NCBI GenBank assembly: GCA_016124745.1
Contig: WGNC01000021.1
Location: 1 to 64,000, forward strand
Source: Thiobacillus sp.
GTDB lineage: Bacteria > Pseudomonadota > Gammaproteobacteria > Burkholderiales > Thiobacillaceae
Reading direction: 5' to 3'
DNA length: 64,000 nt
Part shown: positions 16,083-27,114 of the stretch, piece after piece
Numbering within the stretch: position 1 is the stretch's first letter
Layout of the letters: each line of letters starts with the position of its first letter
Program-made: the position numbers and the translations under genes
Notes under the pieces: model-generated
The model's input: only the letters and a program-made list of their open reading frames with translations
What the model was told of the DNA's origin: nothing
Databases searched by the model: none

Positions 16083-17461
16083 CTGCAGCGCGCGCCTACT
16101 CGTTGCGCCGCAGGCTGGTGTGGCTGCTGACCAGTTCCGTGGCGGTCATCTGGCTGCTGTCCAGCCTGGTCGTCTACCAGCGGGCGCACCGCGAGGCCGA
16201 CGAACTTCTCGACAATCAACTGAAGCAGGTGGCGGAGACCCTGCTGGCCATGGCTGCAGGCGGCGAAGTCGACCATTTCGTCAAAGAACTGCATGAGCAC
16301 GCCCAACGCCACCCGGTTCCCCTCGCCTTCGAGATCTGGCACACCGATGAGGGTGAAACGCAACGACTGGTAACGTCCCCAGGGCATGCCGAGCTGCAGA
16401 CGGGCACGTCTCTGGGCTTCAGCGAGCACCTGCACCAGGGCGCCCGCTGGCGATTCTATGCGACGCAGGATGGCGATGCCGAATATCGCGTCGTGGTCGG
16501 GCAGGCCCATGCCTCGCGCGAAAAACTGGCGCGCGAAATCGGAATATCACTGCTGGTGCCCGCCGTGCTGGCGTTGCCGCTGATGGCGCTGGCCGTCTGG
16601 TGGGTCGTCGGCCGCACGCTGCGACCCGTCGATGGGGTGGTTCGACAGGTTGGCGCGCTGGATGCGCAGGCGCTGGCGCCCCTCGACGAAACGGATGCAC
16701 TGCCGAACGAAATCGCGCCCTTGCGCAATGCCCTCAACGCCCTGGTCCGGCGCGTCAACGAGGCGTTCGACAATGAACGCCGCTTCACGGCAGATGCCGC
16801 GCACGAATTGCGTACGCCGCTGGCCGCCTTGAAGGTGCAGGCGCAGGTGGCGCTGCGTGCGCAGACAGCCGACAGCCGACAACGCGCACTGATGCAGGTG
16901 ATGGCGGGCGTCGACCGCATGACGCATCTGGTCGAGCAATTGCTGACGCTGGCGCGTGTCGATCCGGCCAATCAGACCCGGCAGCTGCCGCTGGATCCGG
17001 CCGAAATCATCGCAGAGGTCTGTGCCGGCTCGTTGCCGCAGGCACAGTTGCAGAAGCAATCCCTGACCGTCGACGTGAGCCCGGGATGCACAGTCGTGGT
17101 GAGCGCGGCCTGGCTGCAGATTGCGCTGCGCAACCTGGTTGACAATGCCCTGCGCTATGCCGGCGAAGGCGCGCAGATACGGGTGAGCCTCGCGCATGAT
17201 GCTGCGGGCTGCGCAATCACTGTTGCGGACGATGGTCCGGGTGTGGCCCCCGCCCTGCGCGCGCACCTGATCTCACGCTTCGTGCGTGGCGAGGTCGAGC
17301 ATGAGGGTTGCGGACTGGGCCTCTCGATCGTCGCCCGCATCGCCGCCCTGTCGAACGCCCGGCTCGAACTGGGCGATGGGCTGCTGCGCGCGGATGGCGG
17401 TCATGGGTTCGTCGCCACCCTGCATTTCAGGCAGGGTTCCGACCCGGCCAAGGACGCCTGA
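16079..17461 (+). CDS. Membrane sensor histidine kinase (QseC-like)
   Basis: A 460-residue kinase with two membrane helices (about 15-38 and 160-182) flanking a periplasmic sensor of about 120 residues, a short HAMP-like linker, the dimerisation H-box with H242 (AAHELRTPLAAL), and an ATP-binding domain with N (LRNLVDNALRY), DDGPGV and GLGLSIV boxes. It should phosphorylate the regulator encoded just upstream. The signal is unknown; co-transcription with b561, SHP and DHC suggests a redox, oxygen, nitrogen-oxide or metal cue. Confidence 0.9.
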   Translation: MTAARAYSLRRRLVWLLTSSVAVIWLLSSLVVYQRAHREADELLDNQLKQVAETLLAMAAGGEVDHFVKELHEHAQRHPVPLAFEIWHTDEGETQRLVTSPGHAELQTGTSLGFSEHLHQGARWRFYATQDGDAEYRVVVGQAHASREKLAREIGISLLVPAVLALPLMALAVWWVVGRTLRPVDGVVRQVGALDAQALAPLDETDALPNEIAPLRNALNALVRRVNEAFDNERRFTADAAHELRTPLAALKVQAQVALRAQTADSRQRALMQVMAGVDRMTHLVEQLLTLARVDPANQTRQLPLDPAEIIAEVCAGSLPQAQLQKQSLTVDVSPGCTVVVSAAWLQIALRNLVDNALRYAGEGAQIRVSLAHDAAGCAITVADDGPGVAPALRAHLISRFVRGEVEHEGCGLGLSIVARIAALSNARLELGDGLLRADGGHGFVATLHFRQGSDPAKDA

Positions 17462-17519
17462 CGAGACTTGAGACGAGGGGCTCTGGGCAGCGATCCGCCG
17501 TTCTTGGCGCTCGAATCAT

Positions 17520-17540
17520 CCGACAGTTTTGGCCTGTCGG
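17520..17540. terminator. Hairpin between convergent genes
   Basis: A perfect 7-bp stem, ccgacag/ctgtcgg, with a 7-base loop lies between the end of the kinase gene and the end of the CusF-like gene. There is no clear U-run on either side, so it may only stall or protect the transcript ends. Confidence 0.4.
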
Positions 17541-17557
17541 CTCAGCGTTTGCTACCC

Positions 17558-17872
17558 CTATTTCGCGACCTGGATCGCCGTCACCGTCAGCGCGCCGTCG
17601 ATGCTCTCGGCGTGGAATTTCACCGCATCGCCGGGCTTGAGCGATTTCAGGAGCGCTGGCGACTGCACCCGGAACACCATCGTCATTCCCGGCATGTCGA
17701 GGTTGGCGATGGGACCGTGCTTGAGGGTGATCTTGCCGTTCGGCGCATCGATCTTGCGCACCACGCCATCGCTCATTGCGCTGGCCGCGGGCGTGGCTGG
17801 CGTGGCCGGCGCTGCATGAACCGGCGGGACGCTGGTCAGCGCAATTGCAATCACCAGAATCAGTTTTTTCAT
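17558..17872 (-). CDS. CusF-like periplasmic copper-binding protein
   Basis: A 104-residue protein with a signal peptide (about 1-26) and one small beta-barrel domain. The segment DMPGMTMVF matches the copper site of CusF (Met-rich, beside a tryptophan or phenylalanine), and GVVRKIDAPNGKITLKHGPI is the family's N-terminal strand pair. CusF hands Cu(I)/Ag(I) to the CusCBA pump. Here it stands alone, convergent with the kinase gene and about 6 kb from the RND operon. The start is the ATG at 17872; a slightly longer form would spoil the signal peptide. Confidence 0.85.
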   Translation of the reverse strand: MKKLILVIAIALTSVPPVHAAPATPATPAASAMSDGVVRKIDAPNGKITLKHGPIANLDMPGMTMVFRVQSPALLKSLKPGDAVKFHAESIDGALTVTAIQVAK

Positions 17873-18008
17873 TTTGTAGCGCCCTTCCAAATGGGGGTAA
17901 CGGGGTCAAGGGGAGCGGCCGCAGGTCGCCCACGCCAGAGCATGCAAATGAGTGCACCCTCCAAACGACTCTTGCAGGGGCATTCAAGTTCCGCCTGCCG
18001 ATCTTGCG

Positions 18009-18455
18009 TTACGGACGCCGTTTGCGCGGCTCGTAATGCACCACCGCACGCATGATTTCAGAGTAGGGAAACCGGTCGCAACTGGTGTAGCGTTTCCTGC
18101 CCTCGAGCACGGCGGTGGCCACATCGGTGGTTTCGTCGCCGGGGCCGTCGAGCACGGCGGACAAGCCGCGCACGCCGCCACACTGGGCGCGGATTTCCTT
18201 GCCGAATGGCCACGGTGCGTCAGGACTGGTTCTCAACGCAAACTGCGCGTTTTCATGCAGCGCCTGATAGAAGGTCAGACAGAATTCGCGCACCCCGGGG
18301 TCACCACAGGCAATTGCCTCGCGCTCGGCCAGGTTCAGCTTGCGCGAGCGGCCACAACTCACGCAACGCGACAGCAAGGCGCGTTCGAACGGGCAGCTGT
18401 GCTCGATGCAGGCCTTTCTGGCCAGTTTGTACGCGTCTTCGTTGTATTCAGCCAT
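18009..18455 (-). CDS. Cysteine-rich protein of unknown function
   Basis: A 148-residue soluble protein without signal peptide or membrane helix. It has eight cysteines, including CVSCG at about 31-35 and a C-x4-C pair near residues 16-21, which could hold a metal or an iron-sulfur cluster. I do not recognise the family. It sits on the same strand as the small protein at 18494 and secA, 38 bases after the former, so it may belong to the same transcript. Confidence 0.6.
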   Translation of the reverse strand: MAEYNEDAYKLARKACIEHSCPFERALLSRCVSCGRSRKLNLAEREAIACGDPGVREFCLTFYQALHENAQFALRTSPDAPWPFGKEIRAQCGGVRGLSAVLDGPGDETTDVATAVLEGRKRYTSCDRFPYSEIMRAVVHYEPRKRRP

Positions 18456-18493
18456 CGGTCACGCTTCAAGCCAATACTCAGACAACCCGGCCT

Positions 18494-18721
18494 CTACCAG
18501 TCGTCACCCGACAGGCGCTGATCCAGCTCGCGCTCGGCCGTCAGCGTTTCCTGCGCCGCAATTTCGTTGTCGGCGAAGATCATCTTGACCTTGTCGCCGG
18601 ACTTGGGGTCGAGCGTCTTGCGCAATTCGTTGGTATGCGCCTTGGCTTCCTTGAAGGTCTCCCATTCGCCCTGTTTCTCGAGCACCTTGAACATCCCCAG
18701 ACGAAACACGTAATAAGGCAT
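18494..18721 (-). CDS. Small conserved-looking protein downstream of secA
   Basis: A 75-residue charged cytoplasmic protein (MPYYVFRLG...) with a predicted helix-rich C-terminal half containing ETLTAERELDQRL. No motif I can name. It begins 9 bases after the secA stop, on the same strand, so it is almost certainly co-transcribed. The tight spacing and normal codon use argue that it is a real gene. Confidence 0.7.
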   Translation of the reverse strand: MPYYVFRLGMFKVLEKQGEWETFKEAKAHTNELRKTLDPKSGDKVKMIFADNEIAAQETLTAERELDQRLSGDDW

Positions 18722-18730
18722 GGCCGGTCC

Positions 18731-21442
<2,712 letters not shown>

Positions 21443-21532
21443 GAGGAACCCGATAATGCCCGCAGAACGCGGTAAATCTTTGAATTTTAACATAGCGGCG
21501 CGGACAACCCGTGCGCCAACTGTAACCCGCGC

Positions 21533-21973
21533 ATGAGCGCTTCCAGCCTCTCCGACCTGCTCGCCAGCCAGTTGCCGCAGGGCCTTGCCACGCATGCCCG
21601 GGAGTTGCTCGGCATCCAGGCAGCGCTTGACCGCGTCCTGCCCGCCGCGCTGGCCGGGCATGTCCGCGTCATGCAGCGGGAAAGCGGGTTGCTGAGTCTC
21701 GCCTGCGACAGCGGCGCCAGCGCCAGCCGCCTGCGCCACCAGACCGATGCACTGATCGCCGGCCTAGCCAAGAACGGGCTGACGATTTCAAACGTGCGTG
21801 TCAGCGTCAACCCCGAACTGCTGCCACGCTACGTCCATCCGGTCGAGAAAGCCGGCCTGCCACGCGCCGCACTGGACGGCCTCGCGCACCTGAGCAACGA
21901 TATCGAGGACGGCCCGCTGAAAGAGGCCTTGAGCCGCCTGCTGAGCCATCATGAACCCGGGCGCCCCGAATAG
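21533..21973 (+). CDS. dciA: DciA-like helicase-loading protein (DUF721)
   Basis: A 146-residue protein with the DUF721 pattern: an N-terminal helical half, then [26 protein letters not shown]-like core (shown in parts here), strands and [11 protein letters not shown]721 proteins are DciA, the ancestral DnaB helicase operator in bacteria that lack DnaC/DnaI loaders. Divergent pairing with secA is common in proteobacteria. The last 23 bases overlap the next gene's start on the same strand. Confidence 0.85.
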   Translation: MSASSLSDLLASQLPQGLATHARELLGIQAALDRVLPAALAGHVRVMQRESGLLSLACDSGASASRLRHQTDALIAGLAKNGLTISNVRVSVNPELLPRYVHPVEKAGLPRAALDGLAHLSNDIEDGPLKEALSRLLSHHEPGRPE

Positions 21974-22733
21974 CCTGGTCGCGTCACCCTCCGGTGCGGC
22001 CGGCACGGATGCGCCTTCCCGACCGTTCACACGAATCTTCCTGCTGAGCCATATGCGGGCCTATACGAGCCTGCTGGGGCACATACTCGGTTCGCATCCG
22101 CAAATCGACGGCTATTACGAAATGCATCGCTCCTACGCCTCGGGCGCAGACCTGGAACGGCAGGTGCGGGATTACGCGGCGCAGGAGCACCCGAAGCCTG
22201 GCAGCCGCTACCTCTTCGACAAGCTGCTGCACAACGATTTCACGCTGGATCTGGCGCTGCCCGGGCTCGGCGATGCGGTGACCCTGGTCGCGCTGCGGCA
22301 ACCGGAACCCACCCTGAAAAGCATCGTCAGCCTGTTTGCGAAAAAGGACATCGACGATCTGTATGCCGACCCGGCCGGGGCCACGACCTACTATGTCGAG
22401 CGCCTGCATGCGCTCGCCGCCTTCGGTCGGCAACAGCCGCAACGGTATTTCTACTTCGATGCGGAACGGGTCCACAACGATACCCGGCGCCTGCTCGACG
22501 ATCTCGGGCGGTGGCTGCAACTGGCATCGCCGCTGACGGAACGCTACCAGCTGTTTTCACAGACCGGCACAGCCGGGAAAGGCGATTCCTCGCCCGCCAT
22601 CGCAAGCGGGCACATCATCCGCCAGCAAAGCCGCTATCCCGATATCACACTCGACCCGGCCCTGTTGCAACAGGCCACACAGGCTTACCGGCATTGCCGC
22701 CAGCAGCTTCTCGCCGGCGCGATCAACGCGTAA
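21951..22733 (+). CDS. Sulfotransferase-like protein
   Basis: A 260-residue protein. The start of the domain, RIFLLSHMRAYTSLLGHIL, matches the PAPS phosphosulfate-binding loop of sulfotransferases (usually SxxRSGTTLL), though the glycine is replaced. SHPQIDGYYEMH and LVALRQPEPTLKSIVSLF follow in the right order for the 3'-phosphate-binding region. The target (sugar, lipid or protein) is unknown. It overlaps the dciA end by 23 bases and its own 3' end overlaps the convergent gene at 22723 by 11 bases. Confidence 0.7.
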   Translation: MNPGAPNSLVASPSGAAGTDAPSRPFTRIFLLSHMRAYTSLLGHILGSHPQIDGYYEMHRSYASGADLERQVRDYAAQEHPKPGSRYLFDKLLHNDFTLDLALPGLGDAVTLVALRQPEPTLKSIVSLFAKKDIDDLYADPAGATTYYVERLHALAAFGRQQPQRYFYFDAERVHNDTRRLLDDLGRWLQLASPLTERYQLFSQTGTAGKGDSSPAIASGHIIRQQSRYPDITLDPALLQQATQAYRHCRQQLLAGAINA

Positions 22734-24531
22734 ACAAGGCATCCCACGCCGCGCGTTCGTCACGATAGTTCGCCAGCGCATCGACGATCTGCCGCTTGCG
22801 GGCGCCACGGTGCGCGCGGCTCTGAATCTGTCGCCAGGCGGGCGCCGCATCGCCGAAATTCGACCGCATGTTGCGCAGGAAGGCAGCCAGCTTGTCCAGC
22901 GCAGGCGAGCCCTGCCAGCCCTGCGGCGCCGCGGCGAGCCATTGCTCGAGTTCGGCGATGCGGTCGTTCACCGCACGGTGCTTGGCGGCATACAGCTCGA
23001 GCAACTCGTTCTCGACCTGATCGACCACCGGCTGCAGCCGTGTAGCATCGGATAGCCCCGCGAGGTCGTTTTCCTTCAGCCATGCGACGACGGTGAACAG
23101 CATCAGGTCGCCGAAGAACTGCCGCTCGAATTCGTCCGAAATGTCGACAGCGGCGTCCGGATGCCGTTCCACGCCGGGACGGAACTCGGCCCGCAGGTCG
23201 GCGGTCACGGTGCGTCCGTGCAGCATCGGCAGATTAACCGACGCGAAGCGCGCGCCGATCTCCGCCTGGATCAGGCGGCCCGCGGTGGGGCCGGACATGC
23301 GCAGGCGCAGGTGGCCGAAGGGAATGATGTACTTGAGGCCGTCGAAATCGACGATGTAGTTGCCGGGGTAGATCGTCCGCGCGGGCGACAGATCCATGAA
23401 CGATCCGGCGTAGTGGAAACCGGTCCTGCGCGTCAGGTGCTCGCCGAAGAAGAAGGCATGCAGTCGGTCCGCGAACCGTTCCAGGCACGCCATGTGATCG
23501 TGCGTGTCCGCCAGCGGGCATCGGTAATCGTAGTGATCGGCCCGCGTGTCGAATCCGAACAGCTTCGCCATGTCGTGATATGCGGCGTCAGCCGGCAGTG
23601 CGGCCGCCTCTGCGTGGAAGCTGCACGCGCCATGCGGATCGCACTTCGATAGCTGCGCGAGAAATGCGGCCACGTCGTCGAGGAAATTCGCCGCCATTAC
23701 CGCCGGCGATACCGGCGGATCGCCCACCAGCTTGCCGGTCAGCATGCGGACGTCGGCGGTGCGGAAAATGCGGTCGATGTAGTAGAAGTAGTTGAGCGCC
23801 GCAACCTGCTGCTCGCCCGAGGCGTTCTGACGGTTGACCAGGAAAGACTGGTCGCTGTCCACCAGGTAGTAAAGCGTGCGGTCCTTGATTTGCGTGAGCT
23901 GCCGCATTTTCAGATAGCAGAGGTTGCGGTTGGCCGCCTGGCCTTTCTGATAAAAGCGTTCCTCCGGCTGGGTGGTGAGCAGCCGCTCTACCTGCCGGCG
24001 CTCGGTCTCGGAAATCGCCTGCAACAACCGGAATTGCTCGGGCAGGTCGAAATGCTCCACCTGCAGGCCCTTGCCGCAGTATTCCTCGACCAGCATCCGA
24101 TGCGCTGCGATGTTCTCCGGTTCGCGGCTGTCTTCAGCGACGATTACGGTGACCTTGGCGGTGCGTCCGCCGGCATCCCGCCCGCCGTAGCCATACAGCA
24201 AGCACTGCTGGTAAATGCTTTCGAGACAGGTCCGCAGGTGCGCCGGCCGGTCCGCGACCGGGACGCCGATCAGGAAATGATGCTGCAAGCCCTGCCCGGC
24301 CTGTTCGATCAGGGCTTGCTGTTCACGAAACAGCGACTGGTAGCGCGCCAGCCATGCGCCGAATGCCGGCGAAGGCGCCGCCCACATGCGCTGTTCCACC
24401 TGCGCATACAGACGGTCGTAAAGCTCGATCAATTCGCCCGTTGTAATCGCGGCCAGGTCGGGAACATCCGGCAGGATCGACGGCTGTTCATCCAGAAGTT
24501 TGCGTAGTACCGGCGCATCGAAACGGGACAT
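22723..24531 (-). CDS. Large glycosyltransferase-like protein, function unknown
   Basis: A 602-residue cytoplasmic-looking protein. The middle part has HFLIGVPVADRPAHLRTCLESI and, later, LYYLVDSDQSF, which resemble the nucleotide-sugar-binding start and the DXD metal motif of GT-A fold glycosyltransferases. FHYAGSFMDLSPARTIYPGNYI and GHLRLRMSGPTAGR follow. The C-terminal 150 residues are helical and charged. I do not recognise a named family. It faces the sulfotransferase gene tail to tail with an 11-base overlap, so the two may act on the same glycan, but that is a guess. Confidence 0.55.
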   Translation of the reverse strand: MSRFDAPVLRKLLDEQPSILPDVPDLAAITTGELIELYDRLYAQVEQRMWAAPSPAFGAWLARYQSLFREQQALIEQAGQGLQHHFLIGVPVADRPAHLRTCLESIYQQCLLYGYGGRDAGGRTAKVTVIVAEDSREPENIAAHRMLVEEYCGKGLQVEHFDLPEQFRLLQAISETERRQVERLLTTQPEERFYQKGQAANRNLCYLKMRQLTQIKDRTLYYLVDSDQSFLVNRQNASGEQQVAALNYFYYIDRIFRTADVRMLTGKLVGDPPVSPAVMAANFLDDVAAFLAQLSKCDPHGACSFHAEAAALPADAAYHDMAKLFGFDTRADHYDYRCPLADTHDHMACLERFADRLHAFFFGEHLTRRTGFHYAGSFMDLSPARTIYPGNYIVDFDGLKYIIPFGHLRLRMSGPTAGRLIQAEIGARFASVNLPMLHGRTVTADLRAEFRPGVERHPDAAVDISDEFERQFFGDLMLFTVVAWLKENDLAGLSDATRLQPVVDQVENELLELYAAKHRAVNDRIAELEQWLAAAPQGWQGSPALDKLAAFLRNMRSNFGDAAPAWRQIQSRAHRGARKRQIVDALANYRDERAAWDALFTR

Positions 24532-24810
24532 GAATTGTTGTGTGCGGTGGTGAGAGCCGCATCGTAGCCGACCTCTGCGGTGTTCGTCGCCCCCCTGTCC
24601 TTCTGCCTTCGCGAAGGCGAGTCAGACGAAGAAGGCAACATGGCTTTCCCCGGCCTTCTTCATCGGGCAGAAGCGAACGCACAGGCATGTCGATGCAGCT
24701 ATCGAACACGGACCACAGTGTTCATGCAACCTTACGGCAGCCCTTCGATAGCGTTGGTGAGGCGAACCATTTGCATGTATTGTTCAAGCCAGCCAAGCGA
24801 TCTGAGTCCA

Positions 24811-26112
24811 ATGCATAACCAGATGTCCGCCGCATCCTTGAACCATGGCATTCTTCACAGCGTGCTCGAAAGCGAGCGTCAGCGCACGGGCCTGACTGCG
24901 GGCATTTTTGCGCTGATGATCGTGCTGCTGCTGGCCGTGGTTTACCTTCCAGGCACCTGGCCCGATGCGCTGGCCGATCCGATCCGTGGCCTGTTCTGGC
25001 CTTTCCTGATCCTGTTCGGCGCCATGATGCTGTACGAACTGGTATTGCGTCTGCGTATCGGCCGGCTGATTTCCCGCAGCAAACTGCCGACCTGGCTGTT
25101 CTGCTACGTGAACGTGCTGATCGAGACCAGCGTCCCTAGCATCATGCTATTGCTGCTGATCATGGCCATGGGGCCCTGGCAGGCGATGGCCTCGGCAACG
25201 CCCATGTTGTACCCGCTTTTCATCTTCATGGCGGCCCTCTACCTGAACTTCTGGGTCTGCGTGTTCGGCGGCGCGGTAGCCGCCTTGCAGTTTCTGCTCA
25301 TCGCCGTCATCTATATCGGCGACGAAGCACCAATCGGCGGACTGGAAATGCTGACCGATCCTTCCGCCTACATGGTCAAGGCGGTCTTGCTGCTGGCAAC
25401 CGGTTTCCTGGCCGGATTCTTCACCGTCTCGCTGAAACGGCAGATCCGGCTATCGGTGGAAAATGCCCAGCAACGCGACCATGCCATCAGCGTATTCGGC
25501 CAGCACGTCTCGCCCGTGATCGCCCAGCGCCTGCTGCAGCAAAACCTCGACATCGAAGGCGAAACCCGCGATGCCTGCGTCATGTTTCTCGACATTCGCG
25601 GTTTCAGCCGCATCGCTGCCGACAAGACCCCGCACGAGGTCATGCTCTATCTCAACACGCTGTTCGGCGAACTGATCGACGTGGTCAATGCGCACCACGG
25701 CATCGTCAACAAGTTTCTGGGGGACGGCTTCATGGCCGTATTCGGCGCACCTGCCGACGATAGTGAAAAGATCCCCCACGCCTTCAACGCCGCACGGGCC
25801 ATCCTCGTTCGCATCGAAGCACTCAATCGCAGCGGCGCCATCCCGCTGACCCGTGTCGGTATCGGCCTGCACGCTGGCCAGCTTGTCACCGGCAATGTGG
25901 GCACCCATGAACGCAAGGAATACACCCTCATCGGCGAGACCGTCAATCTCGCCGCCCGCATCGAGCAGGCCACCAAGGAATTCGATGCCCGGCTGCTGAT
26001 TTCAGAAGCCATCTGGAAGCGGCTGCCCCTCCCCCCTGCCGACGCGATCGACCTAGGGCCGGTGGCGCTCAGGGGGCAAGGCCAGCCGATGCGCTTGTTC
26101 AAGCTGGCATAG
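24811..26112 (+). CDS. Membrane class III adenylate/guanylate cyclase
   Basis: A 433-residue protein with about six N-terminal membrane helices (about 35-225) and a C-terminal class III cyclase domain (about 250-430). The domain shows the two metal aspartates in FLDIRGFS and GDGFMAVFG, and the later HAGQLVTGNVG and IGETVNLAARIE segments. It should make cAMP, or possibly cGMP; the base specificity cannot be read safely. The membrane part resembles a MASE-like sensor. The first ATG of two close candidates is used. The 279 bases upstream hold a 14-bp perfect palindrome at 24605 but no gene. Confidence 0.85.
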   Translation: MHNQMSAASLNHGILHSVLESERQRTGLTAGIFALMIVLLLAVVYLPGTWPDALADPIRGLFWPFLILFGAMMLYELVLRLRIGRLISRSKLPTWLFCYVNVLIETSVPSIMLLLLIMAMGPWQAMASATPMLYPLFIFMAALYLNFWVCVFGGAVAALQFLLIAVIYIGDEAPIGGLEMLTDPSAYMVKAVLLLATGFLAGFFTVSLKRQIRLSVENAQQRDHAISVFGQHVSPVIAQRLLQQNLDIEGETRDACVMFLDIRGFSRIAADKTPHEVMLYLNTLFGELIDVVNAHHGIVNKFLGDGFMAVFGAPADDSEKIPHAFNAARAILVRIEALNRSGAIPLTRVGIGLHAGQLVTGNVGTHERKEYTLIGETVNLAARIEQATKEFDARLLISEAIWKRLPLPPADAIDLGPVALRGQGQPMRLFKLA

Positions 26113-26590
26113 CGGCGCCCGTCTCTGGTTCCGCCGAAGCGGACTTCAACCTAAGACTCAAAATTCTCGAAGAAACCGGAAGCCGTTCAGGCCTGCTTCC
26201 TGTCCACGCGAACGCAGGCAAACAAATGTCGGAATTATTTACAAGATTTCTGATAACACCTTGTTTCCACAAAAGCTACGGCCTGAGCAGTCATTCGCCT
26301 TGGTTGGCCAATTTATCCTGAGCTGCTGTAGACTCGAGAACAAGTATTCGGTTACCGGCAGGATGAATTGGGGGCTGCCATGTCTCGATGCTCCTGCCCC
26401 ATCTGGGGAGCACCGAACTGGTGCCGGAAGACCGAGTCAACTCAGGGCTCGCCTTTCATTGTCTCTGTGCTACGCCGAGACGCGATCCGGAGCCAGCCTA
26501 TGATAAACGGATAGCCGCGCATCGGAGCGGCGCCCTCAACTACGCCTGCAGCCATGCCCAGCGCGGAAGCGCAGACGGGTCGCCGCAAGA
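26113..26590. other. Gene-free stretch after the cyclase gene
   Basis: Nothing codes convincingly here. The only pattern is a loose palindrome, TGTCGGAATTATTTACA (26227-26243), in an A/T-rich patch that looks like a promoter region with no gene behind it. It may be the remains of a deleted gene. Confidence 0.4.
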
Positions 26591-27089
26591 CTACTTCGAG
26601 CCCTTGGCCGGCCGCCCGGTCTTGATGACTGCAGGGCGGCAAATGGATGCGAGCACCGAGGCATGACTCAGTTTTTCGAGACCCGCCACTGCGGCCAGAA
26701 TCTCACTTCACTTGGCTGAAACGCCCGCATTGAGGCAGCGCTTCTTCACCATTGCAATCACGGCATACTCATCTTCCGGCATGGTGAAGCTGTCACGGGC
26801 CAGCTTGACCTGCTTTTGCCTTGGCTGGCTTGTCGGCTTTCTTGAGCGGAATTGGCTTCGCCGCCGGTGCGGATTTTTTCGCGGCAGCGGGTTTGCTCGC
26901 GACCCCTGCGGGCTTGACGCGCTTGCCGACTGTGGCCGCCTGTCTTGCAGCGGGCTTCGAGGCTGTGGCTTGAGCGTACGCGCTGGTTCTGCTTGTTGCA
27001 CGCGTAGCCGCTTCCGGCTCGGCCTTCGCGGCGCTTGCATTCGGTGTGGCTGCGATAGTTTCGGCAGGCTTGTCGGTGTCGCCGATCAT
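26591..27089 (-). pseudogene. Broken Lys/Ala-rich protein gene (frameshift plus stop)
   Basis: The gene starts at 27089 and encodes a Lys/Ala/Pro-rich N-terminus, then changes frame at an AAAA run near 26813. In the new frame it reads KQVKLARDSFTMPEDEYAV, continues to an in-frame TGA at 26708-26710, and beyond it stays open through KSEIL to IKTGRPAKGSK and a TAG at 26591. The RDSFTMP..EY ... KSE.L ... KTGRP order matches a conserved betaproteobacterial hypothetical family as I recall it. Two independent lesions make this a decayed gene rather than a sequencing slip. An IS630 copy sits 25 bases upstream of its start. Confidence 0.75.
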
Positions 27090-27114
27090 GGCAGAATCCT
27101 CAATACTTTAACTA

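Noticed and set aside
24605-24618. Perfect palindrome gccttcgcgaaggc upstream of the cyclase gene as a regulator site
   Set aside because: It is a single GC-rich palindrome with no matching copy elsewhere noticed; it could be chance or a REP fragment.
26227-26243. TGTCGGAATTATTTACA as an operator of a PEP-CTERM/exosortase gene
   Set aside because: It recalls upstream elements of such genes, but no exported or PEP-CTERM reading frame follows within the gap.
26708-26710. In-frame TGA as a selenocysteine or recoding site
   Set aside because: The family position next to KSE is a lysine or similar, no SECIS-like hairpin was seen, and a frameshift lies upstream. A nonsense mutation is simpler.
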